A stretch of DNA of 64,000 nucleotides. Source: CAZHDB01 sp964531225 (GTDB lineage Archaea > Thermoproteota > Thermoprotei_A > Sulfolobales > Desulfurococcaceae). Of the stretch, positions 16,512-24,165 are shown one piece after another. The notes under the pieces were generated by a model. It was not told where the DNA came from. It ran no database searches and was given only the letters and a program-made list of their open reading frames with translations. Made by a program: the position numbers and the translations under genes. Position 1 is the stretch's first letter. The number at the start of each line of letters is the position of its first letter. The stretch is from contig CAZHDB010000006.1 in the NCBI GenBank assembly GCA_964531225.1, forward strand, positions 1 through 64,000, written 5' to 3'.

Positions 16512-17936
16512 ATGAGCTTACTCATTATTTTATTATTTACAGCATTATTTGAATATGTATATTATGATACTCTTACTATAGATCATAATACTAAGTCCCA
16601 TTCAGAAGATATCGATGACCATGTCCTCTCTATACCAGGAATAGGCGTATTCTTTTATCCATGGTATGGACGATGGAGACATTGGAATGCTTCAGGTTAC
16701 GATCCCCCATATACTTGGTCTTCGCACTACATACCCGATATAATTGAGGAGGCATTTATTCCTGAGATAGAACTCTATGATAGTTCTGATGAAAAGATTA
16801 TTTTATGGCAATTGTATATGATGAGAAAAGCACACGTATCCTATGCAATTGTTTCATGGTGGGGCCCGAACTCCTATGAAGACAAAGTATTCGATAAGCT
16901 TATGAATATTTCGACAAGTCCTTTAAGTCCTCATCCAAAGCTTAAATGGTGTATATTGTATGAATTAGAGGGATACGGCGATCCTGATCTAAATCATATA
17001 GTATCTGATCTTAAATATATAATTAAACGCTATGGATCTAGAGAAAATTATTTAAAGATAAATGGTAAACCAGTGGCATTTGTTTATGCGGATCCTGAAG
17101 ATGGCCCGGAATATGCTAGGAAGTGGTTTAGTGCTAAAACATTGCTTGAAAATAGTTTATATATTGTCCTTAAAGTATTTCCCCGGTACGAAAACTATGC
17201 TAATCTATCGGATTCATGGTATCAATATGCTCCTTCAAATGAAGCTAGATACGAATTACAGCCACCATACTCAGGATTTGTATCACCTGGCTTTTGGAGA
17301 ATAGATGAGGAAAATCCGATATTAGATAGAAATATAGATTTATTTAAAGAAAATTTAATTAAACTGTTAAATTCTAATGTCGGGATTAAAACGATCCAGA
17401 CATGGAATGAATGGCATGAAGGAACGCAAGTTGAGCCCGGTCAAGTAGTAGATACATCAACTATACCATACAAACCTCTTCAGAGCTATGGAGACAAGTT
17501 TATTGAGATAATGAGACAATGTATTCCAAATCCTTATTCTTATGATCCTGAGATTGAAGTAAATATTCATAGCATTTATAATAATTCCTGCAATATGACC
17601 ATAATGGGTAGAGGATTTCCTAGTGAAACTACTTTATTCATTAATATCGATAATAAGGTGAACGTGGGAAATGTTAGTACTGATCGTAATGGAGAATTTA
17701 CTTATACTATTAACTATGAATTTGAAGATCAAGGCCTACATATAGTAATTGTTGGGATTAATGGTAGTATTGCTATCTATCCAATTTGCATTAAAGAATC
17801 ATTAATTACGAGCTCTAAATCATTAGCCTTAGCTGTAGAGGAATCTAGTGAACTATTTATATTAATTATTCTAGTCATTACATCGTTAGTTATTATATAT
17901 TATTTATCTAACCAGAAATTAGGAAAAAGACTATAA
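16512..17936 (+). CDS. membrane-anchored GH99-like glycosidase
   Basis: Residues 2-18 are a hydrophobic export segment. A GH99-like TIM barrel (endo-alpha-mannosidase type) follows, with FFYPWYGRWRHW at about 48-58 and the diagnostic catalytic stretch WNEWHEGTQVEPG at about 298-310, which holds the likely acid/base Glu residues. An Ig-like domain (about 350-430, MGRGFPSETTLFINIDN) leads to a C-terminal transmembrane helix (ELFILIILVITSLVIIYYL) and a basic tail. It is probably displayed on the cell surface and acts on alpha-mannose-containing glycans, which is inference from family. ATG 16512 has no ribosome site; a strong GAGGAGAG at 16468 points to GTG 16480 in another frame (see findings). 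Confidence 0.82.
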   Translation: MSLLIILLFTALFEYVYYDTLTIDHNTKSHSEDIDDHVLSIPGIGVFFYPWYGRWRHWNASGYDPPYTWSSHYIPDIIEEAFIPEIELYDSSDEKIILWQLYMMRKAHVSYAIVSWWGPNSYEDKVFDKLMNISTSPLSPHPKLKWCILYELEGYGDPDLNHIVSDLKYIIKRYGSRENYLKINGKPVAFVYADPEDGPEYARKWFSAKTLLENSLYIVLKVFPRYENYANLSDSWYQYAPSNEARYELQPPYSGFVSPGFWRIDEENPILDRNIDLFKENLIKLLNSNVGIKTIQTWNEWHEGTQVEPGQVVDTSTIPYKPLQSYGDKFIEIMRQCIPNPYSYDPEIEVNIHSIYNNSCNMTIMGRGFPSETTLFINIDNKVNVGNVSTDRNGEFTYTINYEFEDQGLHIVIVGINGSIAIYPICIKESLITSSKSLALAVEESSELFILIILVITSLVIIYYLSNQKLGKRL

Positions 17937-18116
17937 TTCAAGATTAGGATAAGAGGTAAAACAAATTATTTATTTTATATGGTTTTTGAAAAGTAATGTT
18001 ATTAAATCCTTTCTATAATTAAATAGATTGTTATAAAATTATGGCCTATAAAATATGAATAAAATCTATGGTCTCGGTCATTGTTTATGAGTAAAAGAAT
18101 GTAAGAGGTGAATAGA

Positions 18117-18824
18117 GTGGTTAAAATAATATTGATAAATGGTTCTCCGAGAAAATATGGATGGAGTTTTGAGTTATTAGTAGCTGCAGAGAGAGGCGTT
18201 ATAGATGCTAGTGGAGAACCAGAAATAATACATCTCGTCGACTATACTATAAAACCATGCATTGGATGCGTATCTGATGATCAAATGGCTTGTAAGTTTC
18301 CATGTGTTATAAAAGATGATGACTTTAACAAAATTGGAAAGAAGATTCTAGAATCAGATGGATTAATTATTGCTACTCCGTTATATTGGTATAGTGTTAG
18401 TGGTATTTTGAAGAACTTTATTGATCGTATGACTAGTTTTGAGAACATGATCTATCATGTTGGTAAAAGTCTTGTTGATGGGAAAGTTGCTGGCTTCATA
18501 GCGGTAGGCAATGATACTGGAGCAATAATGGCTATTGCCTACTTAATGGCTACATTAAACAGCATGGGAATACATATTCCTCCATGGGCTCTAGCATATC
18601 ATCATAAGGCCGACGATGTTTTGAATAATAAATCAGCTATACTTGATGCCTATAATGTCGGCTACAACGTTACAATAGCAGCAAATAGATTTAAAGGTAT
18701 TAATAAATGGTATAGAGCCGATGTAGATATTAAGAAAATTATTGAAGAAGCCAAAAATAGATCCAATAAATTAAAAATGGTTCAAAAACCATCTAGAGAC
18801 TCAATAATGTATAGTAAAGAATGA
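18117..18824 (+). CDS. NADPH-dependent FMN reductase / iron-sulfur flavoprotein family
   Basis: The flavodoxin-like protein has about 235 residues. The N-terminal FMN phosphate loop INGSPRKYGWS is followed by CIGCVSDDQMACKFPC, a C-x2-C-x8-C-x3-C cluster placed where archaeal iron-sulfur flavoproteins carry their 4Fe-4S ligands. ATPLYWYSVSGILKNFIDR is the second FMN-binding region. It likely moves electrons between a ferredoxin or NAD(P)H and an unknown acceptor in the cytoplasm. The longer 8-residue Cys spacing differs from the classical ISF motif, so cluster binding should be treated as probable. GAGGTG at 18105-18110 is well spaced for GTG 18117, not GTG 18108. Confidence 0.83.
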   Translation: MVKIILINGSPRKYGWSFELLVAAERGVIDASGEPEIIHLVDYTIKPCIGCVSDDQMACKFPCVIKDDDFNKIGKKILESDGLIIATPLYWYSVSGILKNFIDRMTSFENMIYHVGKSLVDGKVAGFIAVGNDTGAIMAIAYLMATLNSMGIHIPPWALAYHHKADDVLNNKSAILDAYNVGYNVTIAANRFKGINKWYRADVDIKKIIEEAKNRSNKLKMVQKPSRDSIMYSKE

Positions 18825-19099
18825 GAAAGAGAATCGAATTAATGTACGAAACCTATTATTAAAATGTTTATGTACGATCTAATACTAATGTTTTCTATTA
18901 TTCAATAGATTCCCTTTAGAAGCCGATAGGTCACCAATATACCGATATACATTAAAGGCTTATTGTATTATTAAACTTAACATATTTAACAGTGAGTCAT
19001 GTAATATCATTAGATCTAAGAACTATTATATCTATTGAAGAACCTTCTTCGTAATTAATAATTTGTTCAAGAAGTATTAGCATTTATCTAATAATGTAT

Positions 19100-19819
19100 T
19101 CATTCGTCAGGTTTATTCTTAATATTACAATATCTACTAACTATTTCCTTTATGATCTTGCTTGCACTATATAGTCCTTCATCTATTCTCTCCTTCATTC
19201 TCTCAATACGAACCTTAGATAGACCTCTCTCCTTTAATTTACTAAGTAGTTCCTTTTCATCTGCCCATTGATCAGGGCCCAGAAATATTATGTCAGGCTT
19301 TAAATCAACAACTGGTTTTAGAAAATCCTCTGTATCTCCTAGTACGGCCTTATAGACATATTTAAGGCTATCAATAACTCTTAGTCTCTGATATTCAGGT
19401 ATTATTGGATCTCTTTTCTTGAATCTTCTAAAGCTCTGATCTCTTGCTACTATGACATATACCCTCCCTCTTTTCCAGGCTTCACGAATAAATGCTATAT
19501 GACCCGGATGAATAATTTCAAATCCACCCGCGACGAGAACTTTGGGCCTAGCTAGTAATTCGGATAATGACTTCCATTTTATGTCTTCGAGACCAAGATA
19601 TCGTAATCCATCAACAAGGCCCTCGGCATAAGCTATGCACGCCAATGCTGTAAACGGATCCTTCTTTTCATGAAGATAATACTTTGCATCCTCCATATAC
19701 AATTTTACAGCTTCAATAAGATCAGGATATTTCTTGTCAATGCCTCTTTCACATAACTGATCTACTACATACTCTACATTAGTTATATAAGCTTTAATTC
19801 TTTCCTCTAGATCATTCAT
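19100..19819 (-). CDS. DUF357 domain - cytidylyltransferase fusion (archaeal)
   Basis: Residues 1-80 are a helical DUF357 domain (EDAKYYLHEKKDPFTALAC..AYAEGLVDGLRYL). From about 92 on there is a nucleotidyltransferase fold of the cytidylyltransferase type: VAGGFEIIHPGHIAFIREA has the HxGH catalytic motif, VIVARDQSFRRFKKRDPIIP follows, and KPDIIFLGPDQWADE is the late nucleotide-binding stretch. The usual ISST motif is replaced by YSASKIIKEIV. Archaeal relatives include FAD synthetase (RibL) and other adenylyl- or cytidylyltransferases. The substrate of the DUF357-fused version is not established. It is monocistronic on the minus strand. Confidence 0.83.
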   Translation of the reverse strand: MNDLEERIKAYITNVEYVVDQLCERGIDKKYPDLIEAVKLYMEDAKYYLHEKKDPFTALACIAYAEGLVDGLRYLGLEDIKWKSLSELLARPKVLVAGGFEIIHPGHIAFIREAWKRGRVYVIVARDQSFRRFKKRDPIIPEYQRLRVIDSLKYVYKAVLGDTEDFLKPVVDLKPDIIFLGPDQWADEKELLSKLKERGLSKVRIERMKERIDEGLYSASKIIKEIVSRYCNIKNKPDE

Positions 19820-19960
19820 TTTAACTACCCTATAATCTATGTATCATTGTATTCAGAATTTAAATAAGTCGACTAATATACTAAGGCAAAATAATTAATG
19901 ATCCAATATACTTATTTCTTTATAGCGAACATATTCTATTATAGACTATGGTGTATTGAA

Positions 19961-20686
19961 ATGAATAAATCGTATAGATTTAAATCAAGACTCATAATAG
20001 CGCTTGATCCTTCGCCAGGATTAGGTGATAGTTTAGGTTGGGCTCTTAGAATAGTTAGTGAGACAAAGGACTTGGTTGCTGGATACGAACTGGGTTTGCC
20101 AATGATCATTAGAAGCGGTGGTTTAAATAATTTGGCAAGATTACTTGATAGTATGGGTGATGAGAAGCTTAAAATTGCCGATATAAAGCTTGCTGATATA
20201 AATGATATGATGATACTTTCTGTTGAACCATTGATAGAGATAGGTTTTAACGCTTTTACCGCTCATAGCTTTATTGGATATGACGGTGGATTACATGATC
20301 TTGGAGAATATCTTTCTCGTAAAAATGCTTTATTAATATCTATTGTTTCCATGAGTCATAGGGGAGGAGTAGAATTATTTGATAAACTCTTGGATAGATT
20401 AGTAGATATAGCCATTAAATCTGGTTCATGGGGTTTAGTCGCACCAGCTACTAGACCATGGATTCTTAGGCAACTACGTAGATTATTAGAGGATAGGGGA
20501 TGGAGACATATAAAGATCATTGCACCTGGTATAGGGGCGCAAGGAGGTTTACCTGGTGAGGCATTAAGAAATGGGGCCGATTTTGAAGTTGTTGGCAGAC
20601 TTATTACAAGAGATAGTTCTCCAAGGAGAAAAGCTATGGAGATCGTCTCTATTCATGAGAATATTTTAAAGACTATTGAAAGTTGA
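19961..20686 (+). CDS. pyrF: orotidine 5'-phosphate decarboxylase
   Basis: PyrF converts OMP to UMP in the last step of pyrimidine synthesis. Family motifs are IIALDPSPG near the N terminus, the catalytic DIKLADI (the DxKxxD charged tetrad), FTAHSFIGYDGG, APATRP, and the phosphate-gripping IIAPGIGAQGG and GADFEVVGRLI near the C terminus. GTG-rich GGTG at 19950 favours ATG 19961; the frame is open to ATG 19898, but the additional 21 residues are hydrophobic and unlike the family. The E1-like gene follows after 12 bases, so the two are likely in one transcript. Confidence 0.93.
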   Translation: MNKSYRFKSRLIIALDPSPGLGDSLGWALRIVSETKDLVAGYELGLPMIIRSGGLNNLARLLDSMGDEKLKIADIKLADINDMMILSVEPLIEIGFNAFTAHSFIGYDGGLHDLGEYLSRKNALLISIVSMSHRGGVELFDKLLDRLVDIAIKSGSWGLVAPATRPWILRQLRRLLEDRGWRHIKIIAPGIGAQGGLPGEALRNGADFEVVGRLITRDSSPRRKAMEIVSIHENILKTIES

Positions 20687-20698
20687 GGTAAGTCTATC

Positions 20699-21445
20699 AT
20701 GAATGTTTTAAGTAAGGAAGAGATGGAAAGATATGATAGACAGTTAAGAGTGATTGGTAAAGATAAGCAATTATTACTGAAGAAGTCATGTGTACTTGTT
20801 GTTGGTGCAGGTGGTCTTGGATCAGCTGTACTATATTATCTTGTTGCTAGTGGTGTTGGAAAAATAATAGTAATCGATGATGGTGTTGTTGAACTTAGTA
20901 ATTTGAATCGACAAGTTTTATATACGACTAAGGATGTTGGTAAGTATAAAGTTTATGTACTTGAAAAGAAGCTTAGAGATCTAAATCCAAATGTTGAGAT
21001 AATAGGGATTAACGAAAAATTTACTGAAGATCTTGCAGATAAGATCGTTCCTAGCGTTGACGTAGCTATTGATGCACTTGATAACTGGGATTCCAGGTTT
21101 TTACTGAATAGATATTGTGTCAAATATCGTAAACCACTTGTTCATGCAGGAGTAGAAGAATGTTATGGCCAGTTAATAACAGTAATGCCTGGTGAGAGTC
21201 CATGTCTACAATGTGTATTTCCTCGAAAACCGAGAGTACGTACACTAATACCTATTCTCGGTCCTTTGCCAGGTATTCTAGGGGCTATGGAGGCATTAGA
21301 AGCTATAAAGATCATAACTGGATATGGCAAGCCATCATATGGCAAGTTAATATTATTTGATGGATACCATATGTCTTTCATGGAGATCGAGGTAAAGAGA
21401 AATCCGAAATGTCCTGTATGTGGTTTATTAACCGCCACTACCTAG
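20699..21445 (+). CDS. E1-like ThiF/MoeB/UbaA family adenylyltransferase
   Basis: This protein activates the C-terminal glycine of a ubiquitin-like protein as an acyl-adenylate, for sulfur transfer (molybdopterin, tRNA thiolation) or protein conjugation. The 248 residues show the glycine-rich VVGAGGLGSAVLYYL, the arginine finger LSNLNRQ, the lysine in GKYKVYVLEKKL, the catalytic Asp in DALDNWDSRF, and two zinc-binding pairs, CLQC and CPVC. The position before GPLPGILGAMEALEAIK that often holds a Cys in MoeB/UbaA relatives reads RTLIPIL here, so sulfur chemistry at that site is questionable. Its 3' end overlaps by 18 bases the 3' end of the ubiquitin-like gene on the other strand. Confidence 0.92.
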   Translation: MNVLSKEEMERYDRQLRVIGKDKQLLLKKSCVLVVGAGGLGSAVLYYLVASGVGKIIVIDDGVVELSNLNRQVLYTTKDVGKYKVYVLEKKLRDLNPNVEIIGINEKFTEDLADKIVPSVDVAIDALDNWDSRFLLNRYCVKYRKPLVHAGVEECYGQLITVMPGESPCLQCVFPRKPRVRTLIPILGPLPGILGAMEALEAIKIITGYGKPSYGKLILFDGYHMSFMEIEVKRNPKCPVCGLLTATT

Positions 21446-21640
21446 TCTTACTAGTTTTACTTCTGCATTCTTTGTTACGATATAATTAGGATCTTCTATT
21501 ACTTTTCCATTTACAACAACAAGTATGTCATCTATATCTAGATCTAGTTTGGACAATATTTCCTTTACAGTCATGCTATTAGTATTTTCAATTTCTATTT
21601 CCTTATTATCCGGTAATATCCTTACTTTCACTTGATACAC
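21428..21640 (-). CDS. ubiquitin-like small modifier / sulfur carrier (MoaD/ThiS/SAMP family)
   Basis: The 70-residue beta-grasp protein ends in GSGG, the C-terminal diglycine that E1-like enzymes adenylate. The pattern is typical of ThiS/MoaD: strands at the start (YQVKVRILPDN), a central VKEILSKLDLDIDDILVVVNGKVI, and a final AEVKLVRLGSGG. Depending on partners it could act in molybdopterin or thiamine synthesis, in tRNA thiolation, or as a conjugated archaeal modifier (SAMP). No MoaE or ThiG gene is nearby. Its physical link to the E1-like gene, in convergent overlapping orientation, strongly suggests they work together. Confidence 0.9.
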   Translation of the reverse strand: MYQVKVRILPDNKEIEIENTNSMTVKEILSKLDLDIDDILVVVNGKVIEDPNYIVTKNAEVKLVRLGSGG

Positions 21641-21747
21641 CTATCAGTAAATTATGTTAAACTATTAATATTCATCTTTATATTTTATAAAGAATGAGTG
21701 CTAAAAAATATTTAGACACCAATAGTAGCTAATGGGTTGAGCAACTA

Positions 21748-23121
21748 TTGCCGATTATAGTTGGAGAATCAATAGTTGAAATAAATAAGGTCATTGGTAG
21801 AATCTGGACCATACTGATTGCTCCAATTATGATTATTCTCGCATTATTTTTAGGCCAACCATATACTCCTGATCTAATATCTGCATTATTCAGTGTTCTT
21901 TACATAATTAGTTTCTCACCTTTAATTATTATAGGCATTTCTTTCTTACTTATTTTGTCAAGATATGATATGTTGTGGGAGACTATTGCCTATGGCTGGA
22001 TCGCATTAGCATATGTTATTATATGGAGTTTTCTATCATCTATTATTAATCCGAAAGTAGGATTCGGGTTTTTATGTGACACTATAATATCCGATCTTGG
22101 TATGACTATTTCTCTATACCTTCTTTTCTCTGGATTAATAATACTTATCGATAACTATTACTCTGGAAAAGCTAAAGCATCTTTTGAATTAAATCCCTTG
22201 ATCATTATTATAGTTATGGCTATACTTTTGTATCTTATGCCTTTATTTCTATACATTATGGGTTATCAACCTGTATCAGCATCGATGTTCGAGTATAGAA
22301 CCGGGCTTGTATTAGATTTTATTGGATGGTTTATAATGTTAATACTAGTTCATGAACTATTCGTACGGTTAAAGAAGTCTATAATACCTGAAATAGTTTC
22401 TATAAGTCTAATGTCTATCGTTATAGCAACCGCCTATTTCTATATTGATTTCGTAGGGAAATTCTATCATGGTATATTCTTTACATCACTATTTATTAAT
22501 TCTCTAGCATTTGTCTTGGCATTAATGTCTATATTAATAATTACATTTTTTATTCATAATGTTATGTTTATTCAATATCCCATTTATAAATCTGTTAAGC
22601 AAGAAAAAGGTGGAACAAGCAGTATTTTAATTGAGTATGGATTAAAAGATCCTTATAAAACAAGGACTTTATTGCTCTTAACAATGAACAGGTTATTAAA
22701 AGGAATAGGAGACGCTGATGTTATGATCTATATATCTTTTACTGGTAGTCCCCACATCGATATTATGAGGAATTTGGCCCTATCCAATAGTCTAAAATTT
22801 ATACCAGTATATATTCTCAGGGGAATTGGTTATCCACGATATGAATCAACATATAAGGCCTATATAACTACACTTGATCCAAATCTATTAAGGATTGTTT
22901 ATGAAAAAGTTGGTGGGAGAAGAACCTTAATAGTATTAGATAATATATCTCATTTCACGATTTTATATGGTATAGAGAAAGTATATACTATCCTTAGCGA
23001 GTTTATGAAGTTCATTAAGGAGAAAGATTTACTTATTATATTGATGAATCGTGAAATGCATGATAAAAAAGAACTGGCTTATGCTAGGAATTTAACATCA
23101 ACTATAATAGGATTGCCTTAG
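21748..23121 (+). CDS. multi-pass membrane protein with C-terminal cytoplasmic domain
   Basis: The first 285 residues contain about eight hydrophobic helices. The last 160 residues are soluble and look like an alpha/beta domain (LEYGL..RTLLLLTMNRLLKGI, then RRTLIVLDNISHFTILYGIEKVYTILSEFM), reminiscent of DUF835 or KaiC-like domains that lack an obvious Walker A. IVLDNISHF resembles a Walker-B strand. I cannot name a function; a membrane-bound signalling protein is one possibility. TTG 21748 is the only likely start, with a weak GGTTGAG upstream. The gene is divergent from the ubiquitin-like gene and is followed by a C/D RNA. Confidence 0.7.
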   Translation: MPIIVGESIVEINKVIGRIWTILIAPIMIILALFLGQPYTPDLISALFSVLYIISFSPLIIIGISFLLILSRYDMLWETIAYGWIALAYVIIWSFLSSIINPKVGFGFLCDTIISDLGMTISLYLLFSGLIILIDNYYSGKAKASFELNPLIIIIVMAILLYLMPLFLYIMGYQPVSASMFEYRTGLVLDFIGWFIMLILVHELFVRLKKSIIPEIVSISLMSIVIATAYFYIDFVGKFYHGIFFTSLFINSLAFVLALMSILIITFFIHNVMFIQYPIYKSVKQEKGGTSSILIEYGLKDPYKTRTLLLLTMNRLLKGIGDADVMIYISFTGSPHIDIMRNLALSNSLKFIPVYILRGIGYPRYESTYKAYITTLDPNLLRIVYEKVGGRRTLIVLDNISHFTILYGIEKVYTILSEFMKFIKEKDLLIILMNREMHDKKELAYARNLTSTIIGLP

Positions 23122-23166
23122 AATGTAGATAGAAAATATATGGTTCTAAAAATATTATTTTATTGG

Positions 23167-23226
23167 ATGATGAAGGCCAGGACACGAGAGCCCCCTATAA
23201 TGCAATGAATGGACCCTGGTTGCTGA
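23167..23226 (+). ncRNA. box C/D guide sRNA
   Basis: Canonical box C ATGATGA (23167-23173) and box D CTGA (23223-23226) lie 49 bases apart in the gap between two convergent genes. A C'-like ATGAATG (23205-23211) leaves an 11-nt D guide GACCCTGGTTG, and a weak D' (CGAG, 23185-23188) leaves an 11-nt guide AGGCCAGGACA, so the two halves are symmetric. The segment is much richer in GC than its flanks. It probably guides 2'-O-methylation. The D' box is poor, so that guide may be inactive. Confidence 0.65.
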
Positions 23227-23229
23227 CAT

Positions 23230-24075
23230 TCATAGATATTGTCTTAAACTATATACCCCGGCAGCCACAAGTGCTAATGTCTCTATAATTCCAAGGATCT
23301 CCTTTGCATTATTAGCCTTATATCTTATTGTGTATGCGTCCTCTCTAATAACTCCAGGCAAGATCTCTGCTGCATCAGCGAATATGCTGTCTCTAAATTC
23401 TATTTTAAGGATCATAGGCTTATTAACAATAAATGGCCTAACTTCTCCTGCTTTAAGCCTTTGAATAGCCATAAGGATTCCTTTCTTCAACTCTTCAATA
23501 ACTTCATCAAAACTTTCATAGGAAGCCGCATATCTACTAATACCTTTCTTTAGTGGAACAAAGACAGTCCAGGGAGTATATCGTTTTACGTCTTCTTCAA
23601 GGTATGAATCGCCCGCTAGAAGAATTGGGGGTACACCATATTCTCCTGCCACTAGTGAGTTTAGTAGGTATTCGCTAACTCTTATGTCATTGATCCATAC
23701 TCTATAAAATGTTCTTCCACTATAAGTATGATCTAAAATCGCATACTGAGTACCCGCACCAGCATGATACCCTATGAATAATATTGCTTTAAATGAACTA
23801 TCTAGTTCTGATACCATGGAATATGGCCTTGGAAATCCTTGTATTAATGTAGTATTTCTAGGCAATTCCGTATAATCAATGTTTGTCATCGAACCATGAC
23901 TATCGGCTATAACCACACGGTCAAATCCATTCTTAAGAAGTTCCTCAGCAACTATCTTAGCTATTTTAGTCACGATTTTAACACTCCTACTATATTGAGA
24001 TGATCTTGGTGAGAGCATAGATGTGGAAGCAATGCCCGGTAAACCTTCATAATCAATACTCACATATGCCTTCAA
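23230..24075 (-). CDS. DppA-type D-aminopeptidase (peptidase family M55)
   Basis: The 281-residue protein matches the DppA family of zinc D-aminopeptidases. The N-terminal SIDYEGLPG supplies the Asp and Glu zinc ligands, VVIADSHG the next His, and LFIGYHAGAG another His. The later AGDSYLEED and ELKKGILMAIQRL fit the family. DppA forms a decameric ring that releases N-terminal D-amino acids from short peptides in the cytoplasm; substrate preference in archaea is unknown. The TTG start at 24075 follows GGTGAT at a proper distance. It lies just downstream of, but is not overlapped with, the MoxR-DUF58 operon. Confidence 0.9.
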   Translation of the reverse strand: MKAYVSIDYEGLPGIASTSMLSPRSSQYSRSVKIVTKIAKIVAEELLKNGFDRVVIADSHGSMTNIDYTELPRNTTLIQGFPRPYSMVSELDSSFKAILFIGYHAGAGTQYAILDHTYSGRTFYRVWINDIRVSEYLLNSLVAGEYGVPPILLAGDSYLEEDVKRYTPWTVFVPLKKGISRYAASYESFDEVIEELKKGILMAIQRLKAGEVRPFIVNKPMILKIEFRDSIFADAAEILPGVIREDAYTIRYKANNAKEILGIIETLALVAAGVYSLRQYL

Positions 24076-24165
24076 TATATCACCAAGACAATAAATATTT
24101 AGAAAACCCTATAAAGTTTAATTTAGCTTATAAATGTAAACACCTATTTAACAAGATCTAATATT

